A stretch of 64,000 bases of DNA from Labrys sp. KNU-23 (GTDB lineage Bacteria; Pseudomonadota; Alphaproteobacteria; Rhizobiales; Labraceae). The position numbers and the translations under genes were made by a program. Under the pieces are notes generated by a model, which did not search any database, was not told the DNA's origin, and worked only from the letters and a program-made list of their open reading frames with translations. This document shows positions 16,776-25,490 of this stretch, one piece after another (the stretch's first letter is position 1; each line of letters begins with the position of its first letter). The DNA lies in the NCBI RefSeq assembly GCF_008330945.1, contig NZ_CP043488.1:1674001-1738000 (forward strand). The letters run 5' to 3'.

Positions 16776-18938
16776 TCACCCATTCGAATCGGTGTCAAAA
16801 TTTCCTGGACCTGCGGATAATCGCTCCTGTACTTCGCCGGGCGACATGGGACGGTCGGATATGGAGCTGTCGGCACGCGCCCTTTCGAGCGGTAGCGAGA
16901 GGCGGAAGGTCGAGCCGCCTGGGTCGCTAGCGGCCAGCGCAAGGTCACCACCATGCTGGCGCGCGATCTCCCTCGAAATGTAGAGCCCCAAACCGGAGCC
17001 ACTCGCCTTCTGGCCCGCAACACGATAATATTTTTGGAATATCAAATCACGATCTTTGATAGATATTCCAGAACCGTTGTCTGTGACATCTATGATTGCA
17101 CGGCCTTCATTGCTTGAAACAGCTACGATTACCGGACAATCGTCGGCCGAGTATTTCAAAGCGTTCTGGATCAGATTTTGTAAAGCGATCTCCAGTAAAT
17201 TACGGTTCCCATTTACCACAGCATTTTCGCTGGAAATGAAGCAAACACGCCTGGCGCTCCCGTCATCCATTCCCGTCCTAACGTTATGTAATATCTCGTT
17301 CAGATCAAAGGCTTCGATCGCCGAGGGCGATATCTGTCCGGCAGTAAGCTTCTCGCCCACCAGGATGTTCTCGATCAGTATCGACATCCTTTTGATAGCA
17401 CGGCGTATCTTGGCGATGCTTAATCCAACATTGCTGGTGTCTTTATCGACGGAGAACGATAGATTATCTGCGGTGGCCGCTATCACGGCCAAAGGAGCGC
17501 GAAATTCATGCGACACCAAAGCAATGAAATCCTGTTTCCGAGCCAGGGCATCGTTGACGGAAGCAAGTGATTGTCTGAGTTTCATTTCAAGCAGGTGGCG
17601 CCGATCCATCTCCTCCTTAAGCAATGCATTGCTTTTCGCAAGCTCCGCGGTTCTCTCTTGCACCTTGATCGTCAGTTCCTGCTCGGCGAGCCGCGCCATG
17701 ACAATGACGCGGTCCTTTTCCTTACTCAGGTTGCGCTCGGCAAGCTGAGCTCGTTTGGCGACGGCAGCGCTTAGCAGCACGAGGTGAACTAGAGTCCCGG
17801 CAGCCAGCAGCCTCGCCAAGGAGCCGTCGATCCGCAACGGATTGAACCCCGTATACTGCAGCTGCATCACCGACAGCAGGCATATTACGCTCAAGAATGC
17901 TACTGCTGACAATAAATATTGATAATCCCGACGAAGAATGAGGAGATATAGTGCAAATAGAGCGACAAAAATAAGGGATATTTGCTGCAATCGCGACACG
18001 AAGAAACCAACGTCGCCATAGTGTCCAGCTAGCGCAAATATCAGGGCGGCGACGTTGAGAAGCGTAACGCCTTGAGAGACACGCCACGCCAGGATCGAGT
18101 GGTGCCGAAACTCGAACAGCTTTTCCAAGAATAACATCATGAATATGCTATATAAGCAAACGATAACGCCCCAGCTTCTACGTACGACCGCGGGCTCCAA
18201 GAAAATCAATACCTCAGACGAATATCCCATATGATATACGCTAATTAAACCCGAGACCAATAGCAGTGCCGCATAAATTATAAATAGATTTTCCCTAAGC
18301 CAAAAATAATATAGCAAATTTGCAAATATCATCGCAAGAATTGAACCTACTACGACGCCAATGATCCAATCATTGACCTTTATATATTTTTCATATCCCG
18401 GCCTCTGCCAGATGTTCAGCGAGGTCGTGATCGAGGTCGACGACTGCAGTCGAACGTAATAGTCGGTCGGAGTAGACGGGATGGAGATCCGGAAAACGGC
18501 AGAATATGCATCGACCCCATCTTCAGCCTCCAGATGAAAACGGCTGGGTGGCACGGCTGCGAAGTGTCCGGCTCCATCGGGGGCGTACAGGGTGACGTGC
18601 TCGATCAAGGGCCTCTCGATCTGCAATAGCCACTGACTGGAATCTTTGGGAGCGGACAGTGAAAACCGAACCCAGATCGCACCTTTCTGATACCCCTGAG
18701 TGAGCATCGAGGGGACGGTAACGAATTTAATATTCGACTGTCCTGAAACGATATCCTCGACTGCGAGCGCGCCGCTTCGATCATTGAGAACAGCGAGGTG
18801 ACCGCTCAGGGAAACCGCACCCTTAATGCCGTCCGCCGACTTCAATGAAAGACCCCATGCGGTTTGCACCACAAAACAAATAAACAAGATAGACAACGCG
18901 ATGATTAGATGAGATCTGGTACTATGGTATTGCGACAT
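16776..18938 (-). CDS. 7TMR-type sensor histidine kinase
   Basis: About 720 residues from the ATG at 18938; a TTG in frame at 18974 would overlap the divergent gene. Order: signal/TM segment (about 5-30), a 7TMR-DISM extracellular beta domain (about 40-170), seven membrane helices (about 190-395), a coiled coil with KVQERTAELAKSN, HisKA with VSHEFRAPLAV (His about 477), and HATPase with NLIQNALKYS, DNGSGI and GSGLGLYISREI. The C-terminal tail is hydrophilic. It is divergent from response regulator 3 with 12 bases between start codons, so they probably form a pair. The kinase half is very like that of the kinase at 32982. Confidence 0.93.
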   Translation of the reverse strand: MSQYHSTRSHLIIALSILFICFVVQTAWGLSLKSADGIKGAVSLSGHLAVLNDRSGALAVEDIVSGQSNIKFVTVPSMLTQGYQKGAIWVRFSLSAPKDSSQWLLQIERPLIEHVTLYAPDGAGHFAAVPPSRFHLEAEDGVDAYSAVFRISIPSTPTDYYVRLQSSTSITTSLNIWQRPGYEKYIKVNDWIIGVVVGSILAMIFANLLYYFWLRENLFIIYAALLLVSGLISVYHMGYSSEVLIFLEPAVVRRSWGVIVCLYSIFMMLFLEKLFEFRHHSILAWRVSQGVTLLNVAALIFALAGHYGDVGFFVSRLQQISLIFVALFALYLLILRRDYQYLLSAVAFLSVICLLSVMQLQYTGFNPLRIDGSLARLLAAGTLVHLVLLSAAVAKRAQLAERNLSKEKDRVIVMARLAEQELTIKVQERTAELAKSNALLKEEMDRRHLLEMKLRQSLASVNDALARKQDFIALVSHEFRAPLAVIAATADNLSFSVDKDTSNVGLSIAKIRRAIKRMSILIENILVGEKLTAGQISPSAIEAFDLNEILHNVRTGMDDGSARRVCFISSENAVVNGNRNLLEIALQNLIQNALKYSADDCPVIVAVSSNEGRAIIDVTDNGSGISIKDRDLIFQKYYRVAGQKASGSGLGLYISREIARQHGGDLALAASDPGGSTFRLSLPLERARADSSISDRPMSPGEVQERLSAGPGNFDTDSNG

Positions 18939-18950
18939 GGGGGGGCTTAA

Positions 18951-19664
18951 ATGTTCGCAGAAGGGCTTGAGCAAGGCGATGTCGCGATCGCTCCTCTCGT
19001 TTATCTTGTTGATGACGATGAGGATTTCCGCGAGGAGATGGTGTCGGGCCTATCCAGATTGGGCTTGAACGTCCATGGGTTTGGCAGCGCTGCGGCCCTG
19101 TACCGGGCCTATGCTGTCCGGCCATCCGAAATCGTGATCCTCGACATCAACCTGGACGGCGAGGACGGCCTGTCCATAGCGGCTCATCTGCGGGCCTCGC
19201 AGTCGATCGGCATCATCATGGCGACGGCCCGGGGTTCTATAGATGACCGGGTTGCGGGCTTGGGCAAAGGCGCGGATGTCTACCTCGTCAAACCCATCGA
19301 TATCCGGGAGCTCGCCGCCACGGTGGTGGCGCTCAACAATCGCATCAGCGGGTACCGCCCCGCCCCGCCGCCGCCTGCCCCGCAATGGGCCCTGGTGGAA
19401 GGGGGCTGGACGCTCACCGACGGCATAGGCCATCGCCTGCGTTTGACCGTCTCGGAGCAGCGCCTCCTGGGGCGTCTGTTTCGTGAGCGCGGCAGCACCG
19501 TCGAGCGGAGCGCGCTCGTCGCAGCCATGGGGGCAGACATCTATGACTTCAACTATACCCACCTCGACACCATCATAAGCCGCCTGCGCCGGAGAGCCCA
19601 AAAGTCCAACATGGTCCTACCCCTGCACGCCATTCGAGGACTGGGTTTTACCTTTGCCGATTAG
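18951..19664 (+). CDS. OmpR-type response regulator, paralogue 3
   Basis: A 237-residue protein, nearest to the one at 15200. Receiver residues are intact: DDDED, Asp in VILDINLDGED, Thr in MAT, Lys in LVKPID. The winged helix carries LTVSEQRLLGRLFRERGSTV and ends GLGFTFAD. A run of seven G (18939-18945) serves as its ribosome binding site, 5 bases before ATG. It is divergent from the 7TMR kinase and lies 166 bases before the autotransporter gene. That promoter has three roughly 10-base direct repeats as expected for OmpR-type binding. Confidence 0.93.
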   Translation: MFAEGLEQGDVAIAPLVYLVDDDEDFREEMVSGLSRLGLNVHGFGSAAALYRAYAVRPSEIVILDINLDGEDGLSIAAHLRASQSIGIIMATARGSIDDRVAGLGKGADVYLVKPIDIRELAATVVALNNRISGYRPAPPPPAPQWALVEGGWTLTDGIGHRLRLTVSEQRLLGRLFRERGSTVERSALVAAMGADIYDFNYTHLDTIISRLRRRAQKSNMVLPLHAIRGLGFTFAD

Positions 19665-19747
19665 TATGGTTTTTCGGTCACTGTCCAGAAAAATTCGTAT
19701 TTATACTCGGGGATCCAGGAGGATAATGCTTCCGAATGAGATAAGTT

Positions 19748-19790
19748 GTGTCAAGAAGTGACATGAAGAGACATTTTCTGAAATTGTGAG
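19748..19790 (+). promoter_or_regulatory. Direct repeats and shared box before the autotransporter
   Basis: TGTCAAGAAG, TGACATGAAG and AGACATTTTC follow each other in three 10-base steps, the spacing used by OmpR/PhoB-type dimers. The box ends with TTTTCTGAAATTGTGAGG. TTTTCTGAAATTGT recurs at 23491-23504 (minus), and close forms at 15073 and 16168. It sits about 40 bases before the autotransporter start region. Confidence 0.5.
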
Positions 19791-19807
19791 GAATCTGGGG
19801 AGTAAAT

Positions 19808-19912
19808 ATGTTCAAAAATACGTTCAATTATGGAAATCCCCATGTCCTCTCGACTCGTCGGCAAGCACAAGAAGTCTTCTTCGCCTCTTGGAGCTACTTT
19901 AACGGTAGGTAG
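19808..19912 (+). CDS. Possible 34-residue leader peptide overlapping the autotransporter start
   Basis: ATG at 19808 follows GGGGAG at a 6-base distance, the best ribosome binding site in this region. It begins MFKNTFNYGNPHVL and ends at TAG inside the autotransporter signal sequence, in a different frame. It could be a regulatory upstream frame or a sign that the autotransporter N-terminus suffered a frameshift. No homology is recognised. Confidence 0.3.
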   Translation: MFKNTFNYGNPHVLSTRRQAQEVFFASWSYFNGR

Positions 19913-22900
19913 CCCGGTTCGGGTGGCGCAGCGTAGCCTCGCTCATCCGAAAGCCTTAACGTCGACCATCGCCATCGCCGCCGCGCTTTCCTGCGGTGGA
20001 ATGGTAGCGGCTCCCAGCGCGGCGTTTGCGGGAAGCTGCGACCCGGCGACTTTCGTATGCTCGGGAGCGGCGGGAGCTCCTGGTACGGACACACCAATTG
20101 TTATCAATAATCCCGGCGCAACCGCCGTGACGACTCAGCCGGGCTTCGGCATCAATGCTGGCGGCACGGCTATCACCATCATTGGCAGCGGCACCGGCGA
20201 TGTCTCCTTCACCGACGCTAACCAGTCGTCGATCACGGCGGGGGGACTCGGCAATGGCATCGTTATTTCCGGGGGCAATACCGGCACCATCAACGTTACC
20301 TCCAACGGCGTCATCACCGCGGGCAGTGATGGCATCATCGGTACCATGGGGGGCAATTCCACGGGCCTGACGATCGATGTCAATGAGGTTAACGCTGCCA
20401 ATCACGGTATCAATTTGAATGGCAACAGCGGCACCGGCGATATTTCGGTCACCGCCAACACGATCAACGCGAACACCGACAACGGCGCCATCGGCACCGG
20501 CATCGACTTCGACAACGGTCCGAACACCCACGACTTCACCGTCAATGTCGGAACGATCACCGCCGGCAGCGGCGGTATCTCTGGCTTCTCCAGCGGCAAT
20601 GGTAATACCGATATCACAGTAGGCTCCATCACCACTACCGGTGGAGATGGTGTGAACCTCGTTGTCGACGCCAGTCCCGGTGCGGGGTACACGAAGGTCA
20701 ATGCCGGCGACATCACGGCCAATAGTGGCGATGGTATCTTCGTTAACACGAATGCGAATACGACAGACCTTACCATCACAGCCAATAATGTAACCGCTGG
20801 AGGTGCTCGAGGCATTTATGCTGTCAACAACGGCACGGGAGCGGTGAACGTTACAGCGACTGGCACGGTGAGTGGCGCCGGCATCGATGGTATCAGGGTG
20901 GATAATAACGGTGGCACCAACGTAACGGTGAACGCCAAAGATACGAGTGGCCCGGCCTCCGCCATTGCGGTGAATAACTTCGGCACCGGCTCAACCAACA
21001 TAACCTCGACTGGAAAAGCCGCGGGCGGCATGGGTTCGGCATTTGCAGGAATCTATGTCGATAACGGTGCGTCGACGACAGGCCTCACCGTCAATGCCGT
21101 GGATGCCGAGGGTGGCGACGGTATCGATACCAACAATGGCGGCACCGGTGCGACGACTATCACCGTCACCGGCTCGGCAATCGGCAGAGAGGAAGGCATC
21201 GACGCTTACAACGGCGCCGGCGCGACGGATCTGAAGATAACGGCGAACAACACCACGGGCGGTTTCAGGGGCATCGAGGCGGTCAACGACGGCACTGGCG
21301 AGACGACGATCACCTCGACCGGCACGGCAAGCGGTGGTGGGTTAAAAGGCATTTACGCCTTAGCACGCGGCACCGATTTGACGGTGACCTCCAACAATGC
21401 ATCGGGTGGTGAAGACGGCATCTATACCGAATATTACGGCACGGGCACGACGACGATCACCACGACCGGTCTTACGGAAGGAGGCTCCCACGGTATCCAT
21501 GCTCTTTCCACCGGGCAGGCGATCACCATCAACAACTCCGGTACGGTTAGAAACACCTCCAATTCATCCCTCAGCCAGGCGATTTTTGCCAATGGCCCCG
21601 CGAAGATCACCAATTCCGGCCTGATCACCGGCACGGTTCAGCTCGTCAGCGATAAAGGCAACACCGTCAACAACTCCGGCACCTGGGATACCGCAGGCGC
21701 CACCAACGAGTTCGGCGCAGGAACCGCCAACAACGGCGTCAACAATACCGGCACGATCATTGCCGCCAAGGATGGCGGGGCCGTCGCCAATACCGTCTTC
21801 AACAATGTCGGCACCTTCAGAAATGGCGGCGTGCTGACCATGGCTGACAAGGGCGCCGGCGACACCACCACCATCGACGGCAACTATGTCGGCGACGGCG
21901 GTACGGTCGAGATCGACACGGAGCTGGGCGACGACTCTTCGAAGACCGACAAGCTGGTAATCAACGGCGATGCCACGGGCTCGACGAAACTGACGGTCCA
22001 CAATGTCGGTGGCCTGGGCGCGCAGACCACGGACGGCATCAAGGTGATCCAGGTGGGCGGCACCTCGGATGCGAACGCTTTCCGGCTCACTTCGGCCGTG
22101 GCGGCGGGCGCCTATGATTACGGCCTGTACATGGGCGGCGCGAGCGGCGCGAACGACTGGTTCCTGCGTTCGACGAATGAACTGAATTCCGAGGCGCAGA
22201 CCTCGGTGGTCTATGCCGGCGCGCTCTCGCATTTCGCGCAGGCGACGCTGGGTACGCTGCAGCAGCGCACCGGCGGCCGGATTTGGCCGAACGGCGGATC
22301 GCAGGTCGCGGCTTACCTGCCGTCGGACCAGGTGATGAAATACGCCCCCGGCGGACCGGTGATCTACGGGCAGGGCGCCTGGGGACGCGTGGGAGGACTT
22401 TATGCCTCCTACGATCCGAAGAAGGGCGGGGCCTACACCCAGGGCATCGGCTTCCTGCAGGCCGGCTATGAAGGCACGGCTTATGAGACGACGAACGGCC
22501 AGCTGACGCTGGGCGCCTATGCCACGGTGGGCCGCTCCTGGGTCAAGGTCGACACCACGCGGGACCCCGTCACCGGCGCGGCACGCTCGAAGGGCAAGAT
22601 CACCAGCAACGGCTACGGCGTGGGCGTCAACGCGACCTGGCTGGGCAATGATGGGCTCTATGCCGATGCGATCGGCCAGTTCACCTGGTATGACACCACT
22701 CTGTCCAGCAAGAACGGCAGCAGCCAGGGCTGGGCGAGCGCGCTGAGCCTCGAGGTCGGCAAGCGCTTCGACGTGGGATCGGGCTGGTCCGTGGTGCCGC
22801 AGGCGCAGCTCTCCTGGACCCATGTGGACTTCTCCTCCTTCACCGACACCCTCGGCAACCGGGTCTCCATCGGCGATGGCGACAGCGTGCTCGGCCGCCT

Positions 22901-23198
22901 CGGCGTGCGGGTGGAGAACCTGTCCACCTGGAAGGGCGAGGACGGCGAAACCCGCCGCCTGCAGTTCTACGGCATCGCCAATCTGAGCTACGAGTTCATG
23001 GGCGACACGTCGGTCAAGATCGCCGGCGCCACCGTCGAGCAGCAGGACAAGCGCCTGTGGGGTGAAATCGGAACAGGCGCAACCTATGCCTGGAACGACA
23101 AGTCCAGCGTCTATGCCGAAGCCAGCTACGGCCACGCCCTCGCCTCCGGCGACAACTACACCGCCAAGGGAACCGTGGGCTTCCGCTACAAGTGGTAA
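19830..23198 (+). CDS. Autotransporter (type Va) with beta-helix passenger
   Basis: A 1122-residue protein (ATG at 19830 or 19843). It has a long basic N-terminus, then a hydrophobic signal core (TSTIAIAAALSCGGMVAAPS) ending AAFAGS. The passenger (about 70-830) is Gly/Thr/Asn-rich with repeating strands such as TITAGSGGIS and NNGTGAVNVTATG, typical of right-handed beta-helices. The C-terminal 280 residues form the autotransporter barrel: VIYGQGAWGRVGG, LQAGYEGTAYE, FYGIANLSYEF and terminal FRYKW. It is secreted by the Sec pathway and BAM to the surface. It is probably an adhesin, and its promoter carries OmpR-like repeats. Confidence 0.92.
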   Translation: MEIPMSSRLVGKHKKSSSPLGATLTVGSPVRVAQRSLAHPKALTSTIAIAAALSCGGMVAAPSAAFAGSCDPATFVCSGAAGAPGTDTPIVINNPGATAVTTQPGFGINAGGTAITIIGSGTGDVSFTDANQSSITAGGLGNGIVISGGNTGTINVTSNGVITAGSDGIIGTMGGNSTGLTIDVNEVNAANHGINLNGNSGTGDISVTANTINANTDNGAIGTGIDFDNGPNTHDFTVNVGTITAGSGGISGFSSGNGNTDITVGSITTTGGDGVNLVVDASPGAGYTKVNAGDITANSGDGIFVNTNANTTDLTITANNVTAGGARGIYAVNNGTGAVNVTATGTVSGAGIDGIRVDNNGGTNVTVNAKDTSGPASAIAVNNFGTGSTNITSTGKAAGGMGSAFAGIYVDNGASTTGLTVNAVDAEGGDGIDTNNGGTGATTITVTGSAIGREEGIDAYNGAGATDLKITANNTTGGFRGIEAVNDGTGETTITSTGTASGGGLKGIYALARGTDLTVTSNNASGGEDGIYTEYYGTGTTTITTTGLTEGGSHGIHALSTGQAITINNSGTVRNTSNSSLSQAIFANGPAKITNSGLITGTVQLVSDKGNTVNNSGTWDTAGATNEFGAGTANNGVNNTGTIIAAKDGGAVANTVFNNVGTFRNGGVLTMADKGAGDTTTIDGNYVGDGGTVEIDTELGDDSSKTDKLVINGDATGSTKLTVHNVGGLGAQTTDGIKVIQVGGTSDANAFRLTSAVAAGAYDYGLYMGGASGANDWFLRSTNELNSEAQTSVVYAGALSHFAQATLGTLQQRTGGRIWPNGGSQVAAYLPSDQVMKYAPGGPVIYGQGAWGRVGGLYASYDPKKGGAYTQGIGFLQAGYEGTAYETTNGQLTLGAYATVGRSWVKVDTTRDPVTGAARSKGKITSNGYGVGVNATWLGNDGLYADAIGQFTWYDTTLSSKNGSSQGWASALSLEVGKRFDVGSGWSVVPQAQLSWTHVDFSSFTDTLGNRVSIGDGDSVLGRLGVRVENLSTWKGEDGETRRLQFYGIANLSYEFMGDTSVKIAGATVEQQDKRLWGEIGTGATYAWNDKSSVYAEASYGHALASGDNYTAKGTVGFRYKW

Positions 23199-23230
23199 GT
23201 GGAAAGACCGGTCCATAGCCACGAGCACAT

Positions 23231-23256
23231 CTGTCGCCGCTCTCACGCGGCGACAG
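23231..23256. terminator. Hairpin after the autotransporter gene
   Basis: CTGTCGCCGC and GCGGCGACAG form a perfect 10-base stem with a 6-base loop, 32 bases past the stop. An A run follows instead of a T run, so it may work from the other strand or only protect the mRNA end. Confidence 0.55.
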
Positions 23257-23411
23257 AAAATGGAGCCCGATGCGTCACCTATCGATGCGCGGTTTGGTAC
23301 GGCCAGGAGGGTCGAAGGACTTCTTCTCCGCCCCCGCCTCCGTCCTGGGTTCTTGAAGGTCCGAGGGCCGACGCCTTTGTGATGGCCCACTCTCTCCGAA
23401 AATATCCATTG

Positions 23412-23446
23412 GCCACGCGACGACATCGCGTGGCTATATTTATTTT
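23412..23446 (+). terminator. Rho-independent terminator
   Basis: GCCACGCGA and TCGCGTGGC form a perfect 9-base stem with a 5-base loop, followed by TATATTTATTTT. This is the likely transcript end for the autotransporter gene. Confidence 0.75.
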
Positions 23447-23490
23447 AATTACGTAAGGTAATTTTAATAAACTTTTCAAATTCTTAAGCA

Positions 23491-23504
23491 ACAATTTCAG
23501 AAAA
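23491..23504 (-). promoter_or_regulatory. Shared 14-base box, copy before the collagen-like gene
   Basis: The minus strand reads TTTTCTGAAATTGT, identical over all 14 bases to 19774-19787 before the autotransporter. It lies 125 bases upstream of the barrel-collagen gene but in the opposite orientation. Confidence 0.45.
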
Positions 23505-23628
23505 ACTTGACGAATCGGAGGTATCGCGGTAGCGATTCTTTGTTTGGTGATCGTCGATGTTGGGGGGATTATGATTCTCAAACTTTCGGTGCATGACCTA
23601 GGCTAACCTCTGTTTAGAAAGGTCAATC

Positions 23629-25167
23629 ATGGCCGTACATGGAAAGTTTAGTCTAAGTTGTTCTGTCCTGGCGTTGGCGTGCTTCTGGGCGCCCGCCACG
23701 GGTTGGGCGCAATCTGCGACCAACGAACAACTCTTCAAAATGATCGTGGATCTCCAGAATCGCCAGAAGGCGCTGGAAAGCCAGCTGAAGGTCGCAACGT
23801 CCGAAGCTTCCAAGGCCAAGGCGGAGTTGCGGCGGCTGGGGCGGAAGACGGCTCATACATCGCCGGCCGGGGCTGGGCGGGACTATGTCGAGATGGCCCC
23901 GGTTGCCACGCCAGTGGCCGGGTCCGTGCAGGCGCCGCCCGGCACCCAGGCTGTGGCCGCGGTCAACGGCAAGCTGGAACTGGGTGGCGGCAACAGCTTT
24001 GGCGGTTCGGGCTATGGCTATGCCGGCGGCTCGCTGGCGCTGCCGCTCGGGCAGTCGTTTGGCGCGCAGGCCGACGTCGTCGGGGGCGTTGCCAGCAATA
24101 CCGGCTTCTATGGCGCAGCTGGTCATGTGTTCTGGCGCGATCCCACCATCGGTGCAATCGGTGGCTATGGCAGTTTCCTGTATGGCACCGGCTATTTCGC
24201 GTCGCGCCAGGGCAACTCGGTCTATGGCTACCAGAATGCCAAGGGCGGCCTCGAGGGCCAGCTCTACTGGGGCCCCTTCACGCTGCAGGGCGTGGCCGGG
24301 CTCGAATACGAGAACCTCAACAGCAAGCTGCGATTCTTCGATGATGTTCGCGTCGCCTGGTATGCGACGGACAATCTCAAGCTGAATGTGGGCCATCGTT
24401 ACACCGGCGGTCGCAACCAGGTCGTCGGCGGTGCCGAATATCTCGTGAACTTCAACACCAATACCGCCGCTTCCCTCTTCGCGGATGTGGCCTATGGTAA
24501 GAGGGTTAGTGGTTTCGACAGCTCCTTCGGCAGCAAGAAGGGGAACGACCTGACCGTTCAGGCCGGCTTGCGGTTCTTCCTGGGCACGGGCAGCAACACC
24601 AGCGCACCGGCAGTCTCCTATGGTGACGGCTTCGGCGAGAAGCGCAGCGGAGTCTTCACCGCGCCCGATGCGCCGACCGAGCGCACCCTCAAACAGCGCG
24701 ACCGCGAGGACTATCTGCCGAGCTATATCGGCCGAGACGCTGCCGAGATGCCGAGAGCAACCAAGCGGCCGCCGCCGATCCTGGTCGTCGGACCGCCGGG
24801 CGCACCGGGTACGCCTGGCGAGCCTGGGAAGGACGGACTTCCAGGCACGCCTGGAACGCCTGGCACTCCTGGAACAGATGGAACCCCAGGCACGCCCGGC
24901 ACACCCGGATCGGATGGAACCCCAGGTACACCCGGTACCCCTGGAAAGGACGGATTGCCGGGTCCCGCCGGCCCTCCCGGAGCGGATGGACCTCCTGGTC
25001 CAGCTGGTCCACCCGGTGAAAAAGGCGATTCTGGAGCAGAAGGACCTCCGGGCGCGCCTGGTCCTACAGGTCCGTCCGGCGAACCAGGAAAAGACGGACT
25101 TCCAGGCACGCCTGGTCCTACCGGTCCTGCTGGCCCTCCCGGACCTGTTGGGCCTCCCGGCCCCTAG
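23629..25167 (+). CDS. Outer-membrane barrel-like protein with C-terminal collagen-like tail
   Basis: A 512-residue protein. Residues 1-27 are a signal peptide ending GWAQS. Residues about 30-70 form a short coiled coil ([20 protein letters not shown]). A Pro/Ala linker follows. Residues about 105-325 are Gly/Tyr-rich amphipathic strands ([50 protein letters not shown]) like an outer-membrane barrel. After a charged linker, residues 388-512 are 41 uninterrupted Gly-X-Y triplets with many GTP, GPP, GKD and GEK, running to the last residue. Coiled coils often trimerise collagen. The tail has no capping domain. Its function is unknown, perhaps surface adhesion or a stalk. Confidence 0.82.
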   Translation: MAVHGKFSLSCSVLALACFWAPATGWAQSATNEQLFKMIVDLQNRQKALESQLKVATSEASKAKAELRRLGRKTAHTSPAGAGRDYVEMAPVATPVAGSVQAPPGTQAVAAVNGKLELGGGNSFGGSGYGYAGGSLALPLGQSFGAQADVVGGVASNTGFYGAAGHVFWRDPTIGAIGGYGSFLYGTGYFASRQGNSVYGYQNAKGGLEGQLYWGPFTLQGVAGLEYENLNSKLRFFDDVRVAWYATDNLKLNVGHRYTGGRNQVVGGAEYLVNFNTNTAASLFADVAYGKRVSGFDSSFGSKKGNDLTVQAGLRFFLGTGSNTSAPAVSYGDGFGEKRSGVFTAPDAPTERTLKQRDREDYLPSYIGRDAAEMPRATKRPPPILVVGPPGAPGTPGEPGKDGLPGTPGTPGTPGTDGTPGTPGTPGSDGTPGTPGTPGKDGLPGPAGPPGADGPPGPAGPPGEKGDSGAEGPPGAPGPTGPSGEPGKDGLPGTPGPTGPAGPPGPVGPPGP

Positions 25168-25206
25168 AACTGGCTGATCGAAGACGTTCGATCCGTATTC
25201 AAAGTC

Positions 25207-25231
25207 GGGTGGCTCACGAGAGGGGCCACCC
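25207..25231 (+). terminator. Hairpin after the collagen-like gene
   Basis: GGGTGGC and GCCACCC form a 7-base stem with an 11-base loop about 40 bases after the stop. There is no clear T run, so it is a weak terminator or an mRNA 3'-end structure. Confidence 0.5.
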
Positions 25232-25490
25232 GTGACCGGACGAGGCTTCAGGACAGCCGGTGCCCTTCCGGCGGCCTTCGATTAGGCGCACCGTGATGAG
25301 ACCTTGAACTGGCTGGGTGATCGTCGCGAGCCATTTGTCCGGCGTAAATGCATTGCTTCTCGTTGAATGATGTCCGGAATGCGCGGGTAGCATGATTGGT
25401 GGGTGCTCCGAGGCTATCGATGCCCGTTCCAATTCTCGACCCGATCCGGATTTTCCAGGCGAGACGACACATTCAACCGGAATCTTCCCC

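Noticed and set aside
20000..22000. CRISPR-like or other short regular DNA repeats
   Set aside because: The repeats here are protein-level beta-helix periodicities with variable DNA and no fixed spacers. No CRISPR array is seen anywhere in the window.
21564..23426. 620-codon minus-strand frame opposite the autotransporter
   Set aside because: A shadow of the Gly/Thr-rich repeats and GC-rich barrel of the plus-strand gene. No motif, no ribosome binding site.
24689..25109. Minus-strand collagen-like frame (GVPGVPG pattern) opposite the collagen tail
   Set aside because: Gly-Pro triplet coding reads as Gly-Pro-like triplets on the reverse strand too, because GGN and CCN are complementary. Only the plus frame is joined to a signal peptide and a barrel.
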